Assembly: GCF_000802155.2 (NCBI RefSeq)
Contig: NZ_JQGJ02000023.1
Coordinates: forward strand, 1-64,000
Reading direction: 5' to 3'
DNA length: 64,000 nucleotides
Origin: Pseudomonas frederiksbergensis
Lineage (GTDB): Bacteria > Pseudomonadota > Gammaproteobacteria > Pseudomonadales > Pseudomonadaceae
Below the pieces are notes generated by a model, which had not been told where the DNA came from, did not search any database, and worked only from the letters and a program-made list of their open reading frames with translations. Each line of letters begins with the position of its first letter. The stretch's first letter is position 1. This document shows, one piece after another, positions 26,183-35,395 of this stretch. The position numbers and the translations under genes are program-made.

Positions 26183-26698
26183 TTAGAAGTTGTCAGTGGA
26201 GGTGAAAACGCCGACCCGAAGGCCTTCGGCGGTGTAGATCTCGCGACCGTCGACAGCCACCGAACCATCGGCGATGGCCATGTTCAGCTTGCCCTTGAGG
26301 ACGCGTTTGATATGGATGTTATAGGTGATCTTCTTTGCGGTCGGCAGGACCTGACCGAAGAACTTCACTTCGCCCGAACCCAGGGCGCGACCGCGACCCG
26401 GCAGGCCTTGCCAGCCGAGGAAGAAACCGACCAGCTGCCACATGGCGTCCAGGCCCAGGCAGCCCGGCATTACCGGATCGCCTTCGAAATGGCAGGCGAA
26501 AAACCACAGGTCCGGAGTGATATCCAGCTCGGCGACCAATTCACCTTTGCCGTACTTGCCACCCTCGTCGCTGATATGGGTGATGCGATCCACCATCAGC
26601 ATGTTCGGGGCGGGCAGTTGCGCGTTACCTGGGCCGAACAGCTCACCGCGACTGCAGCGCAGCAGATCTTCCCGAGTAAAGGCGTTTTGTTTGGTCAT
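26183..26698 (-). CDS. fabA: 3-hydroxydecanoyl-ACP dehydratase/isomerase
   Basis: Dehydrates 3-hydroxyacyl-ACP and isomerises trans-2- to cis-3-decenoyl-ACP, the branch point to unsaturated fatty acids. The 171 residues include the active-site H70 and D84 in FACHFEGDPVMPGCLGLDAM. It heads the fabA-fabB operon; its promoter must lie in the 250-bp gap 26699-26948. Confidence 0.97.
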   Translation of the reverse strand: MTKQNAFTREDLLRCSRGELFGPGNAQLPAPNMLMVDRITHISDEGGKYGKGELVAELDITPDLWFFACHFEGDPVMPGCLGLDAMWQLVGFFLGWQGLPGRGRALGSGEVKFFGQVLPTAKKITYNIHIKRVLKGKLNMAIADGSVAVDGREIYTAEGLRVGVFTSTDNF

Positions 26699-26749
26699 GC
26701 GAGCTCCTCAATAGTCCCATGCGGCAGGGTGGGGCAAATCTTCCCGGCC

Positions 26750-26770
26750 GATCGAAGCGTTCACGCCTCG
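26750..26770 (-). promoter_or_regulatory. Possible DesT/FabR-type half operator upstream of fabA
   Basis: The minus strand reads GTGAACGCTT, which resembles one half of the DesT operator I recall from P. aeruginosa fabAB (AGTGAACGCTTGTTGACT). The second half does not match. The site lies about 60 bp upstream of the fabA start. Confidence 0.25.
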
Positions 26771-26948
26771 AGTCGGCAGCCTACTCATAGACTATTGCGT
26801 TGTAGTGAAAGTCACAGCACACGGGAAAATCGATGTACACCTGTGCACTGAAATAGTTATTCCTTCCCCGATCGAGGCGTGGCCGGGTGCTTAAGACTGC
26901 CGCACTTTCGACTTTCACGCCAGTCGCAGATGGTCCAAGGGACTGCAT

Positions 26949-28850
26949 TTACCCCACCCAGCGCTGCAGAATCTGCTGCAAGTCAATTCGTTTGAAGGGT
27001 TTGGCCAGGTAATCGTTCATGCCTGCTGCCAGGCAGGCTTCGCGGTCACCCTGCAGGGCGTTGGCGGTCAGGGCAATGATGGGCACCTCGGTGCAGCCGG
27101 GCAATTGACGGATTTGCCGCGTGGCTTCGTAACCATCGATCACCGGTAACCGGCAATCCATCAGGATCGCTTCGAAAATCAGGCTCTCGGCGCTGCGTAC
27201 GGCCTGGGCGCCATCGGTGGCGACGCTGACCTTGAAGCCGAGGCTGCGCAGCATCGCTTCGATCACCGTCTGGTTCACCGGATTGTCCTCCACCAACAAG
27301 ACGTTACGGCCTTCTCCATCGCCAGTTCCTCCCGGCAGGCGTGGGGTCAGCGGCGCGGGGGCCTGGCGCGACAGGGCCAACGGAATTTCCAGGGTAAACA
27401 CGGAGCCCTGGCCCTCCTGGCTCTGCGCTCTGAGCGTGCCACCCATGCGTTCGGCCAGGGTGCGGGCAATGGGCAAGCCCAGGCCGGTGCCGCCGTAGCG
27501 CCTCGAAATCGAACTGTCGGCTTGCTGGAAGGCATCGAACATGCGCTCCAGGCTTTCGGCCGGAATGCCGATGCCGCTGTCGCGCACCGTGCAGGTGAAC
27601 CACAGCAGTTCGTGATCCAGGGCTTGCCATTGGCACTGCACGGTAACGCGCCCCTGGTCGGTGAATTTCAGCGCATTGCCGATCAGGTTGACGAGGATCT
27701 GCCGGATCCGCGTCGGGTCGCCTTGTACCTGCAGCGGCTTCATGTCGGCGGGGACCAGCAGGTCCAGGCCCAGCTTGCGCTGCGCGGCGCTGTGCTGGAA
27801 CGACTGGGCGCAATTGCCCACCAGCTCGGCCAGGTTGAACGGGATATGTTCCAGCTCAAGTGCAGAGCGTTCGATGCGCGAGAAGTCGAGAATGTCGTTG
27901 ATGACCTTCAACAGGTGCTCGGTGGATTCCGATGCCAGCGCGGTGTATTCGTGCTGCTCATCGGTCATGTGGGTGGTTTCCAGCAATTGCAGCATGCCCA
28001 GCACGCCATTCATGGGCGTGCGCAGCTCGTGGCTCATCATCGCCAGGAATTCCGACTTGGCGCTGTTGGCCTTTTCCGCTTCCTCCCGGGTCTTGATCAA
28101 TTGCGCCATGGCCTGGTGTTGTTCGCGGCTTGCTTGTTCGAGGCCCGCGGCCAAGTTGTTGATATGGCGCGACAGGGCGCCCAACTCACCGTCGTCGACA
28201 ATGGGCAAGGGCATGCTGTAGTCGCCCTGTTGGATAGCCTTGACCGCATGACCGATGTCGCGAATCGGCTGCGACAGGCTCGCTGCCAGGCGGCGCGCCA
28301 CCAGGAACGTGAACAGCAGCGCAAACAGGGCCAGGACCGCGGCCTTGAGCAGGATCTCCTGCTGCCGTTGGCTGAAGGCGTCGTTGGACATGCCGACAAT
28401 GACGCGGCCCAGGTAATCCTCGCCTGGCGCCTCGGTGGACGGGGTGTTGCCCTGCAGGAAGTCATTGTTCAGGGTAATGCGCTGCAGGCGAACCGGGGCC
28501 TGGAATACTTCGACCTGCTGGGAATGATTGTGGGTTTGCGACGGTTGCTCGACATACACCAGGACCCGCTCAGTGCGGTCCTGGACTTCCAGGAAACGCA
28601 CGTGAGGGGTGGCGAGCGTGGCCGTGAGCAGGCTCTCCAGTACGTCGTTGTTGCCCGAGATGACACCGTACTCCGCAGCCGGAGCCAGCTGATTGGCGAT
28701 CAGTTGCCCGGTGTGGTTGAGTTCCTGGCGCAGGTCCTGGATTCGCACGAAGGTAAAAAAGCTGATCAACAGCACCGTCAGCAGGAGTGCCGGGCCAAGG
28801 GCTACGAGTTGGGTGCGGGTATTGATATCCCAACGGCGACGCAAGGTCAT
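26949..28850 (-). CDS. Hybrid sensor histidine kinase (PA1611-like position)
   Basis: A 633-residue inner-membrane hybrid kinase. In order: TM1 about 14-34, a periplasmic sensor of about 130 residues whose start (QLIANQLAPAAEYGVISGN) resembles GacS/BarA-type sensors, TM2 about 168-186, HAMP about 187-240, HisKA with phosphoacceptor H274 in MMSHELRTPMNGVLG, HATPase with N392 and DSGIGIP near 425, and a receiver from about 516 with phosphoacceptor D565 in LMDCRLPVIDG and K617. No Hpt domain is present, so a separate phosphotransfer partner is needed. The position upstream of fabA is that of P. aeruginosa PA1611, which is known to bind RetS; orthology is inferred from position and architecture. 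It overlaps the upstream binding-protein gene by 4 bp. Confidence 0.9.
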   Translation of the reverse strand: MTLRRRWDINTRTQLVALGPALLLTVLLISFFTFVRIQDLRQELNHTGQLIANQLAPAAEYGVISGNNDVLESLLTATLATPHVRFLEVQDRTERVLVYVEQPSQTHNHSQQVEVFQAPVRLQRITLNNDFLQGNTPSTEAPGEDYLGRVIVGMSNDAFSQRQQEILLKAAVLALFALLFTFLVARRLAASLSQPIRDIGHAVKAIQQGDYSMPLPIVDDGELGALSRHINNLAAGLEQASREQHQAMAQLIKTREEAEKANSAKSEFLAMMSHELRTPMNGVLGMLQLLETTHMTDEQHEYTALASESTEHLLKVINDILDFSRIERSALELEHIPFNLAELVGNCAQSFQHSAAQRKLGLDLLVPADMKPLQVQGDPTRIRQILVNLIGNALKFTDQGRVTVQCQWQALDHELLWFTCTVRDSGIGIPAESLERMFDAFQQADSSISRRYGGTGLGLPIARTLAERMGGTLRAQSQEGQGSVFTLEIPLALSRQAPAPLTPRLPGGTGDGEGRNVLLVEDNPVNQTVIEAMLRSLGFKVSVATDGAQAVRSAESLIFEAILMDCRLPVIDGYEATRQIRQLPGCTEVPIIALTANALQGDREACLAAGMNDYLAKPFKRIDLQQILQRWVG

Positions 28851-29779
28851 GGGCGGTGTTCTCCTTCTGCCAACTGCGCAGCGACGGATTCGGCGTCAAT
28901 CGGTTCGATCCCCAGCGAGCGGGCGACCTGTTGATTGCTCAAGACTTTGAAGCGGGGCGGGTACAGGCTGCGCGGCCAGGTGGAAGCGGGGCGGTCCAGC
29001 AGTTCGTCGAGTATCGCCAGCCAGTCTTCCTGGTCGCTGTAGGTACTGGCCAGGCTGCCGGCCTTGACGAAGGCGGCGCTCGGCCCTATCAGCGCGCGTT
29101 GCCGGGCGTAGCTGCTGAGCAGCAGGTTCTTCACGGTCTTGGGGTTATAAAGGTCGGGGTCGTCCAGGCCCAGCAAGACATCGCTCTGGCCCAGCAGGTT
29201 CTGCAGCGGGCGGCTGTCGTTGGTGTCGTCCCAGCGTTCGCTGACGATCTCCAGGCCCAGCGGCAGCGCGGCCTGCTGAAGGTCCTTGAGCAGGAACTCG
29301 CTGTGCCTGTCGTACAGCACGCCGACCCGTCGCACTTGTGGCAGGACTTGACGAATAAGGCGCAATTGCCGGCCCATCGGCGGATCGCTCCAGAGCAGGC
29401 TCAGGTGGCCGGGTACCCCATCGCCCAGGCGTTCCCGGGCCTGCTGGCGACTGATGCGCAGCACCAGGGTGGCCGGTCCGCGAGGCGTTTGCAGGCGCCA
29501 ATCGAGGCTCGGTGGGTCGAGCAGGATCAGGCGCACATCGTCAGGCAACCGATCCGGCGCCGGCAGGTTGGCCAAGGGAGCGAATCGCACGCGATCCTGG
29601 GGACGCCGGGCCTGCAAGGCCTGGGTAAATGACTGCACGCCGGCGCCGTCCTGGGCGCCAGTCAACAGGATCTCAGCGGCGCGGGCCTCGAGCGTGACCA
29701 GCAGGCTGGCAAATACCAGGCACGGCAACCACCACAGGCCGCCACGAAAGGGCGTCGTGCAAGGTTGGCCCCGGGCCAT
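28847..29779 (-). CDS. Periplasmic ABC-type substrate-binding-like protein
   Basis: A 310-residue protein with a signal peptide (hydrophobic 14-30, cleavage near LEARAAE). The mature part resembles the ABC_sub_bind/TrpX-like fold (LIRQVLPQVRRVGVLYDR, then a Rossmann-like half with LLGQSDVLLGLDDPDLYNP). There is no ABC permease or ATPase gene nearby. The start codon directly follows the stop of the TonB-receptor gene, and the 3' end overlaps the hybrid kinase gene (ATGA). That packing suggests a ligand-presenting partner of the kinase rather than a transporter subunit. Confidence 0.82.
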   Translation of the reverse strand: MARGQPCTTPFRGGLWWLPCLVFASLLVTLEARAAEILLTGAQDGAGVQSFTQALQARRPQDRVRFAPLANLPAPDRLPDDVRLILLDPPSLDWRLQTPRGPATLVLRISRQQARERLGDGVPGHLSLLWSDPPMGRQLRLIRQVLPQVRRVGVLYDRHSEFLLKDLQQAALPLGLEIVSERWDDTNDSRPLQNLLGQSDVLLGLDDPDLYNPKTVKNLLLSSYARQRALIGPSAAFVKAGSLASTYSDQEDWLAILDELLDRPASTWPRSLYPPRFKVLSNQQVARSLGIEPIDAESVAAQLAEGEHRP

Positions 29780-31903
29780 CTAGAAGGACAACTCCGCGCT
29801 GAAATACACGACATGGCGGGAGTCGTAGCGGTTGTCGGCGAACGTGGTTGGCTGATCATCGAGGCGCTGTTGCAGGGTGCCTGCCAGTTCCAGGCTGGCC
29901 TTGCCCAGGGGGATGCGCCGGGCGAGACGGGTATCGACCCGTTCGTAGCGATAGCCATTGAGGGCGTCGGCGGCGTAATAGAAGACCGCGCTGTTCCAGC
30001 CCCGGCCCCAGTCGCGCAGCCAGCCGGCCGAACCGCTGTTGCGTGCGGTCAATTGTTCGTCGAGGGGATTGCTGGCCTGCGCATCGACATAGGCGTAGGT
30101 CAGGCGCAGCCGATCGGCTTGGGTCACCCGCCAGTCGAGTTGGGTCTCGGCGCCGCTGAATTGCGATTCGTTGCTGTTGCTGGCGATGTACTGGTTGTTG
30201 CGCAACGGTTCGCTGATCATGCCGGTGATTTCGTCATGGAACAGCTTCACGTCCACCGCCAGGCCCCAATCCAGGAAGTAACCGTTGTAGCCCAGTTCCC
30301 GCGAGCGCATGTGTTCTTGGTCCAGGTTCCCCGGGCCGCGCGTGCGCACGAAATAACGGGCGCTGTCCTGGCCGAAGGCGGTGGGCCGCAGGTTGGTGAC
30401 CTGATAGCTCCAATTGACGTTGTTCTCGAACATGTCCGGCGAGCGCACCGCCTCGGAGTAGACGGCCCTTAGGCCGTGTCGCGGGGTAATCAGGTAGTTG
30501 ATCGCCATCCTTGGGGTCAGCGAGCTGCCCGTCAGGCGCGTGTCCTCGAACATCGCGCCACCCTGCAGCAACCAATGTTCGCTGGCTCGCCATTCGAGCT
30601 GGCCGAACAATCGGTAGGTGGTGTCATCCAGCGTGCCGTTGAAGTAGGTCTCCGAGTCGGCCCGGTCGTAGCGATAATTCGCCCCGGTGACCAGCCGCAG
30701 GCTGTCGGACAGGCTGAGGGTGTCCTGGATTTCCAGGTCATAGCGCGACTCCCGGGCGCTCTGGTCGATGTCGCCGCACAGCGTGCGGGAAGCGCCGTTG
30801 CGCCATTGATCGAGCACTTGATTGGCCAGCGCCTGTTCCTCGGCGGTGCCGGCGGGCGCCCCCGTGCCCAGGAAACTCGGAATGTTGCGCGCCAGTTTCT
30901 CGGCATAGTTGGGGTTGAGCTGCCATAGGTCGGTCAACTGCGGGCTGAAGGACACCTCGGCATCGCAGGCGCGCCAGGTCTGCTGGCGATCCCAGTGTTG
31001 CATCGAACCCTGTACGTAGAGGCTGTGATTGGGGGACAGGTCGAGGTTCCAGCGCAGCGAACCGGCGTAGTCCTTGGCAGTGACGTCGGAGTTATCACCA
31101 GCCGCGGTAATCCCGGCGAATACTGGGCGATAGGTGTAGGGCCGCTGATTGGTTCCCTCCTTGGCGTTCAATTGCCAATCGATGCTCTGGTATTCGTCCA
31201 GGGTTTGGCTGACTGACAGGTTGAAGCGGTTCAGGCGCCGGCTGTCGCGGTAGTCGACGCCGTTGCGATCGCTGTCGAAGCCGTCGTCTTCCTGGCCGGA
31301 CAGCGAAAGTCGCATGTCACCGTTTTCCCAGCCACTGCCTTGGCTGGCGTACCAGTCGTTGATGCCGTTCTGGCCCCGGGTCATCTTGAAGCGGGTGCCG
31401 TGGCTGTCGGCGGGAGCGCGGGTGATGATATTGACGACGGCCATCAGGGCGTTGGCGCCGTAGCTGACGGTGTTGGGCCCGCGAAAGACCTCGATCCGCT
31501 CGATGTCTTCCATGGCGACCGGTATATCGCTCCAATCCACCGTCGCCAGGCCGGAGCGGTACACCGAACGGCCGTCGATCAGCACTTGCATGCGCCGCGC
31601 TTCGCTGGCGCTGGTGCCGTGGTAGTTGACCGTGGCCTGGTTGCCGCTGAGGTTGCCGACCATCATGCCGGGCACCAGGCGCAACAGTTCGCTGATGTCC
31701 CGGGCACCGCTGCCCTTGATTAATTCGCTGTCGAGCACGGTCATGCTGCCCGGTACCGCCGCCGGCGACTGTTTCAGGCGCGTGGCGGTCAGAACCTGGG
31801 GGAGGGGCTGGTTATCCACAAACAGGTCGTCGGCCACCGCTGGCGGGCTGATGATCAGCGCCAATAACAGGGATGAACCTGGACGGGAGGGGCCAACGGA
31901 CAC
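29780..31903 (-). CDS. TonB-dependent outer-membrane receptor
   Basis: A 707-residue outer-membrane protein with a signal peptide ending near PPAVADD, a plug domain (about 35-165; PGSMTVLDSELIKGSGARDI, then IERIEVFRGPNTVSYGANAL), and a 22-strand-type beta barrel that ends in the C-terminal aromatic signature YFSAELSF. TonB receptors import siderophores, cobalamin, sugars or copper; no ligand can be deduced. The barrel has a Cys pair (CDAE ... TLCGD) in a large loop. It is the first gene of a three-gene operon with the binding protein and the hybrid kinase. Confidence 0.9.
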   Translation of the reverse strand: MSVGPSRPGSSLLLALIISPPAVADDLFVDNQPLPQVLTATRLKQSPAAVPGSMTVLDSELIKGSGARDISELLRLVPGMMVGNLSGNQATVNYHGTSASEARRMQVLIDGRSVYRSGLATVDWSDIPVAMEDIERIEVFRGPNTVSYGANALMAVVNIITRAPADSHGTRFKMTRGQNGINDWYASQGSGWENGDMRLSLSGQEDDGFDSDRNGVDYRDSRRLNRFNLSVSQTLDEYQSIDWQLNAKEGTNQRPYTYRPVFAGITAAGDNSDVTAKDYAGSLRWNLDLSPNHSLYVQGSMQHWDRQQTWRACDAEVSFSPQLTDLWQLNPNYAEKLARNIPSFLGTGAPAGTAEEQALANQVLDQWRNGASRTLCGDIDQSARESRYDLEIQDTLSLSDSLRLVTGANYRYDRADSETYFNGTLDDTTYRLFGQLEWRASEHWLLQGGAMFEDTRLTGSSLTPRMAINYLITPRHGLRAVYSEAVRSPDMFENNVNWSYQVTNLRPTAFGQDSARYFVRTRGPGNLDQEHMRSRELGYNGYFLDWGLAVDVKLFHDEITGMISEPLRNNQYIASNSNESQFSGAETQLDWRVTQADRLRLTYAYVDAQASNPLDEQLTARNSGSAGWLRDWGRGWNSAVFYYAADALNGYRYERVDTRLARRIPLGKASLELAGTLQQRLDDQPTTFADNRYDSRHVVYFSAELSF

Positions 31904-32059
31904 GGCACAGCCTTTGGATAAGAAGAAGGATGGCGGGCATGTTAACCGAGCCGAACGACTTTTCCATTCACGTTGACAGCATTTTCCTAGGGATTGGTGG
32001 TCAGCTTCCTACAGCGATGGGTAATTGCGGACGGGGCTGGTCGCGCTCCGGCTGCTCCG

Positions 32060-32065
32060 TATAAT
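32060..32065 (+). promoter_or_regulatory. -10 element of the gpsA promoter
   Basis: A perfect TATAAT lies 39 bp upstream of the gpsA ATG. The -35 region at about 17 bp upstream is GC-rich and poor, so an activator or extended recognition may be needed. Confidence 0.5.
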
Positions 32066-32104
32066 GCCCGGCATTGCCACTTGGTATGGAAGAGCGGATT
32101 GCAT

Positions 32105-33130
32105 ATGACTGAACAGCGCCCGATTGCGGTCCTGGGAGGCGGGAGTTTCGGCACCGCCGTGGCTAACCTGCTGGCGGAGAATGGTCACGCGGTGCGCCAA
32201 TGGATGCGTGACCCGGAGCAGGCCGAGGCCATCCGGGTCAACCGGGAGAATCCGCGTTACCTCAAAGGCATCAAGATCCGGCCAGAAGTCGAACCGGTTA
32301 CCGATCTACAGGTCACGCTCCAAGGCAGCGACCTGTTTTTCGTCGCCTTGCCCTCCAGCGCCCTGCGTTCGGTGCTGGCCCCCCATGCCGAAAGCTTGAG
32401 CGGCAAAATGCTGGTGAGCCTGACCAAGGGCATCGAGGCGCAGACCTTCAAACTGATGAGCGAGATCCTCGAAGAGATCGCCCCCAAGGCGCGAATCGGC
32501 GTGATCTCCGGGCCGAACCTGGCGCGCGAGATTGCCGAACATGCCCTGACGGCAACCGTGGTGGCCAGCGAAGATGAAGCGTTGTGCCAGTGCGTCCAGG
32601 CTGCACTGCATGGCCGCACATTCCGCGTCTATGCCAGCGCCGATCGTTTCGGCGTGGAACTGGGCGGGGCGCTGAAGAACGTCTACGCGATCATTGCCGG
32701 CATGGCGGTCGCGCTGGGCATGGGCGAGAACACCAAGAGCATGCTGATCACCCGGGCACTGGCGGAAATGACCCGTTTCGCGGTCAGCCAGGGCGCCAAT
32801 CCGATGACCTTTCTCGGGCTGGCCGGGGTCGGTGACCTGATCGTCACCTGTTCCTCGCCCAAGAGCCGCAACTACCAGGTGGGGTTTGCCCTCGGCCAGG
32901 GCCTGAGCCTGGACGAGGCCGTGTCGCGCCTGGGGGAAGTGGCCGAAGGGGTCAACACGCTCAAGGTACTCAAGGCCAAATCCCAGGAGGCCGGCGTGTA
33001 CATGCCGCTGGTCGCCGGTCTGCATGCGATCCTGTTCGAAGGGCGCACGCTGGAACAGGTGATTGAACTGTTGATGCGTGGCGAACCCAAGACTGACGTC
33101 GACTTTATTTCCACCAGTGGTTTCAACTGA
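32105..33130 (+). CDS. gpsA: Glycerol-3-phosphate dehydrogenase [NAD(P)+]
   Basis: Reduces dihydroxyacetone phosphate to sn-glycerol 3-phosphate for phospholipid synthesis. The 341-residue cytoplasmic protein has an N-terminal Rossmann motif VLGGGSFGTAVANLL, the GVISGPNLAREIA segment, and the active-site lysine region VELGGALKNVYAIIAGMA. The ATG at 32105 is chosen over an upstream in-frame start at 31994, which would overlap the promoter. It is followed by the DUF4389 gene after 30 bp. Confidence 0.96.
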   Translation: MTEQRPIAVLGGGSFGTAVANLLAENGHAVRQWMRDPEQAEAIRVNRENPRYLKGIKIRPEVEPVTDLQVTLQGSDLFFVALPSSALRSVLAPHAESLSGKMLVSLTKGIEAQTFKLMSEILEEIAPKARIGVISGPNLAREIAEHALTATVVASEDEALCQCVQAALHGRTFRVYASADRFGVELGGALKNVYAIIAGMAVALGMGENTKSMLITRALAEMTRFAVSQGANPMTFLGLAGVGDLIVTCSSPKSRNYQVGFALGQGLSLDEAVSRLGEVAEGVNTLKVLKAKSQEAGVYMPLVAGLHAILFEGRTLEQVIELLMRGEPKTDVDFISTSGFN

Positions 33131-33160
33131 GCCTCTTTTTACCGCAAGCAGGAGCGAACC

Positions 33161-33508
33161 ATGAACGATCCGAAAGGGCAGCCCCAATACGAATCCATCC
33201 TGCTGCGCGTGCTATGGATGGTGATTTACCTGTTGGTCTGGCAGGTGGCGCAATTCATTCTCGGCGCCGTGGTGCTGGTGCAACTGATTTACCGGCTGAT
33301 CTACGGCGCACCCAGCGCCAGCCTGATGAATTTCGGCGACAGCCTGAGCCAGTTCCTGGCGCAGATCGGCCGTTTCGGCACCTTCCACAGCGACCAGAAA
33401 CCTTGGCCATTCGCCGACTGGCCGACCCCACGTACACCGGAAGGCGAAGCGCCCCACGCAGTGGCGCCGGCTCCGCATCCGGTCCGGGATGAGGAGCCGA
33501 AGCTATGA
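33161..33508 (+). CDS. DUF4389 family small membrane protein
   Basis: A 115-residue protein with one or two membrane helices (VLWMVIYLLVWQVAQFILGAVVLVQ) and a Pro-rich cytoplasmic-looking tail. The segment MNFGDSLSQFLAQIGRF is typical of DUF4389 proteins. It lies between gpsA and sixA and overlaps sixA by 4 bp. Function unknown. Confidence 0.83.
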   Translation: MNDPKGQPQYESILLRVLWMVIYLLVWQVAQFILGAVVLVQLIYRLIYGAPSASLMNFGDSLSQFLAQIGRFGTFHSDQKPWPFADWPTPRTPEGEAPHAVAPAPHPVRDEEPKL

Positions 33509-33957
33509 AACTGTGGGTATTGCGTCATGGCGAGGCCGAGCCGCACGGGGCCCGTCCCGATCCGGAGCGGGTGTTGACGGTCCGTGGTCGTGAGGAAGTG
33601 TTGCTCAGCGCCGGTCGGCTGATGGGCGAGCCATTGCAGGCCATTTATGCCAGCCCTTATGTGCGCGCCCAGCAGACCGCGCAGTTGATGCGCGAGGCCC
33701 TCGGATTCGAGCCCGAATTGATCACCGTAGACTGGTTGACGCCGGAAACCCGACCGGCTGACGTGTTGAAACACCTGGACCATCAGGACAATGTACTGCT
33801 GGTCAGCCATAACCCATTGGTGGGCAGCCTGCTGGGTTTTTTGCAGCACGGTCATTTGCAGCAACCTGAACAAGTGTCGACGGCGGGCTTGGCCGAGCTG
33901 GAAGGCGACCTGCTGCTTGCCGGTGCGATGAAGCTCAAGGAACTCAGGCATCCCTGA
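33505..33957 (+). CDS. sixA: Phosphohistidine phosphatase SixA
   Basis: A 150-residue histidine-phosphatase-superfamily protein. The RHG motif with nucleophile H8 is in LRHGEAEPHG, an Arg lies in the SPYVRAQQTAQLM segment, and the second catalytic His is in LVSHNPLVGSL. SixA removes phosphate from phosphohistidine in proteins such as PtsNTR components or ArcB. The start overlaps the DUF4389 stop (ATGA). Confidence 0.92.
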   Translation: MKLWVLRHGEAEPHGARPDPERVLTVRGREEVLLSAGRLMGEPLQAIYASPYVRAQQTAQLMREALGFEPELITVDWLTPETRPADVLKHLDHQDNVLLVSHNPLVGSLLGFLQHGHLQQPEQVSTAGLAELEGDLLLAGAMKLKELRHP

Positions 33958-34008
33958 GCAGCCGGTGGCCGGTTGAACAAAACAAGAAAATCACATAGGA
34001 AGGCAACG

Positions 34009-34452
34009 ATGAGTCTGTGGCGCACTATCCCGAATATCGAACAACTGAACGCCGCCGGTAAAAACACCATCAGCGAAGTGCTGGATATCCGTTTCGAAGC
34101 CTTCGACGACGAATCCCTGACCGCGAGCATGGTCGTTGATCACCGCACCCACCAGCCGTTCGGCCTGCTGCACGGCGGCGCTTCGGTGGTGCTGGCCGAG
34201 ACAGTGGGTTCCATGGCTGCCTATCTGTGCGTGGACACCAGCAAATTCTATTGCGTGGGCCTGGAGATCAACGCCAACCACCTGCGTGGCGTGCGCAGCG
34301 GACGGGTCACGGCCACGGCCCGCTCGATTCACCTGGGCCGCACCACCCAGGTCTGGGACATCCGCCTGGTCAATGACGACGGCAAAGTCAACTGCGTATC
34401 GCGGCTGACCATGGCGGTGGTGCCGTTGGGAGAACAGCCGCCAGTGCGTTAA
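34009..34452 (+). CDS. Hotdog-fold thioesterase (PA1618-like)
   Basis: A 147-residue acyl-CoA thioesterase of the 1,4-dihydroxy-2-naphthoyl/PaaI group. The signature is HQPFGLLHGGASVVLAETVG, with the catalytic Glu in VVLAETVG. The ATG at 34009 has AGGAAGG upstream and gives MSLWRTIPNIEQLN, whereas an upstream start would add a short basic tail. The gene order gpsA-DUF4389-sixA-thioesterase is the P. aeruginosa PA1614-PA1618 neighbourhood as I recall it. Substrate in vivo is unknown. Confidence 0.9.
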   Translation: MSLWRTIPNIEQLNAAGKNTISEVLDIRFEAFDDESLTASMVVDHRTHQPFGLLHGGASVVLAETVGSMAAYLCVDTSKFYCVGLEINANHLRGVRSGRVTATARSIHLGRTTQVWDIRLVNDDGKVNCVSRLTMAVVPLGEQPPVR

Positions 34453-34600
34453 TGTCTGCCGGGCTGGAGCAGTCCGTTGTGGCGAGGGCAGGACTCCATA
34501 TCCCAACCCCGGCGGTCATCATTCCTGTCAGTTACGGTCATTGCTGCGCCATCGGGTTCTGCGGACAATCGGTCGCAGTTCTCGCAATGGATCGGTCACT

Positions 34601-35395
34601 ATGTCGCAACAGGTGTTTTTCGCTCACGCCAACGGTTTCCCTTCGGCTACGTACGGCAAGCTGTTCGCCGCCCTGGCGCCGCAGTACGAGGTTGCGCACC
34701 TTGAGTTGCATGGCCATGACCCTCGATTCCCGGTCGATGACAACTGGAACAACTTGGTGGACGAGCTGATTCATCATCTGGAGCAGCAACCGGAACCGGT
34801 GTGGGGTGTGGGTCATTCCTTGGGGGGTGTGCTGCATCTGCACGCGGCGTTGCGCAGCCCTCAGTTGTATCGGGGCGTGGTCATGCTCGATTCTCCAGTG
34901 CTGACCCGGGTGGACCGTTGGCTGATCCTGGCCGCCAAACGCCTGGGCTTCATTGATCGCCTGACGCCGGCGGGGCGGACCCTGGGGCGGCGGGAGGAGT
35001 TCAGTGACCTGGAGTCGGCCCGGGCTTATTTCGCCGGCAAGACGCTTTTTCGCGGTTTCGACCCGGAGTGCTTCGAAGCGTACCTGCAACATGGCTTGCA
35101 ACCGGTGGGTGATCGGTTGCGGCTGCGCTTCGACCCGGCGACGGAAATCAGCATCTACCGAGGTGTGCCGCATACCAGCCCCGGAAAGGCTCGAAAACTC
35201 GAAGTACCGCTGGCGGTGGTACGGGGGCGGCAGAGCCGAGTGGTGATGCGTCATCACGCCCGGTCGGTGGGCCGTATGCCCTTTGGCGAGTCGCTGAGCA
35301 TGCCTGGCGGCCACATGTTTCCTCTGGAGCGTCCGCAAGACACTGCCAATCTGCTCAAGGACCTTTTCCAGCGCTGGGAAGGGCGCCGCCCATGA
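34601..35395 (+). CDS. Alpha/beta hydrolase
   Basis: A 264-residue alpha/beta hydrolase. It shows the oxyanion-hole start FFAHANGFPSATY, the nucleophile elbow GVGHSLGGVLHLH with the catalytic Ser, and a late His in MPGGHMFPLERP. The ATG at 34601 follows a short gap from the thioesterase; the frame upstream to 34541 would lie in non-conserved sequence. It overlaps the next hydrolase by 4 bp. Substrate unknown. Confidence 0.87.
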   Translation: MSQQVFFAHANGFPSATYGKLFAALAPQYEVAHLELHGHDPRFPVDDNWNNLVDELIHHLEQQPEPVWGVGHSLGGVLHLHAALRSPQLYRGVVMLDSPVLTRVDRWLILAAKRLGFIDRLTPAGRTLGRREEFSDLESARAYFAGKTLFRGFDPECFEAYLQHGLQPVGDRLRLRFDPATEISIYRGVPHTSPGKARKLEVPLAVVRGRQSRVVMRHHARSVGRMPFGESLSMPGGHMFPLERPQDTANLLKDLFQRWEGRRP

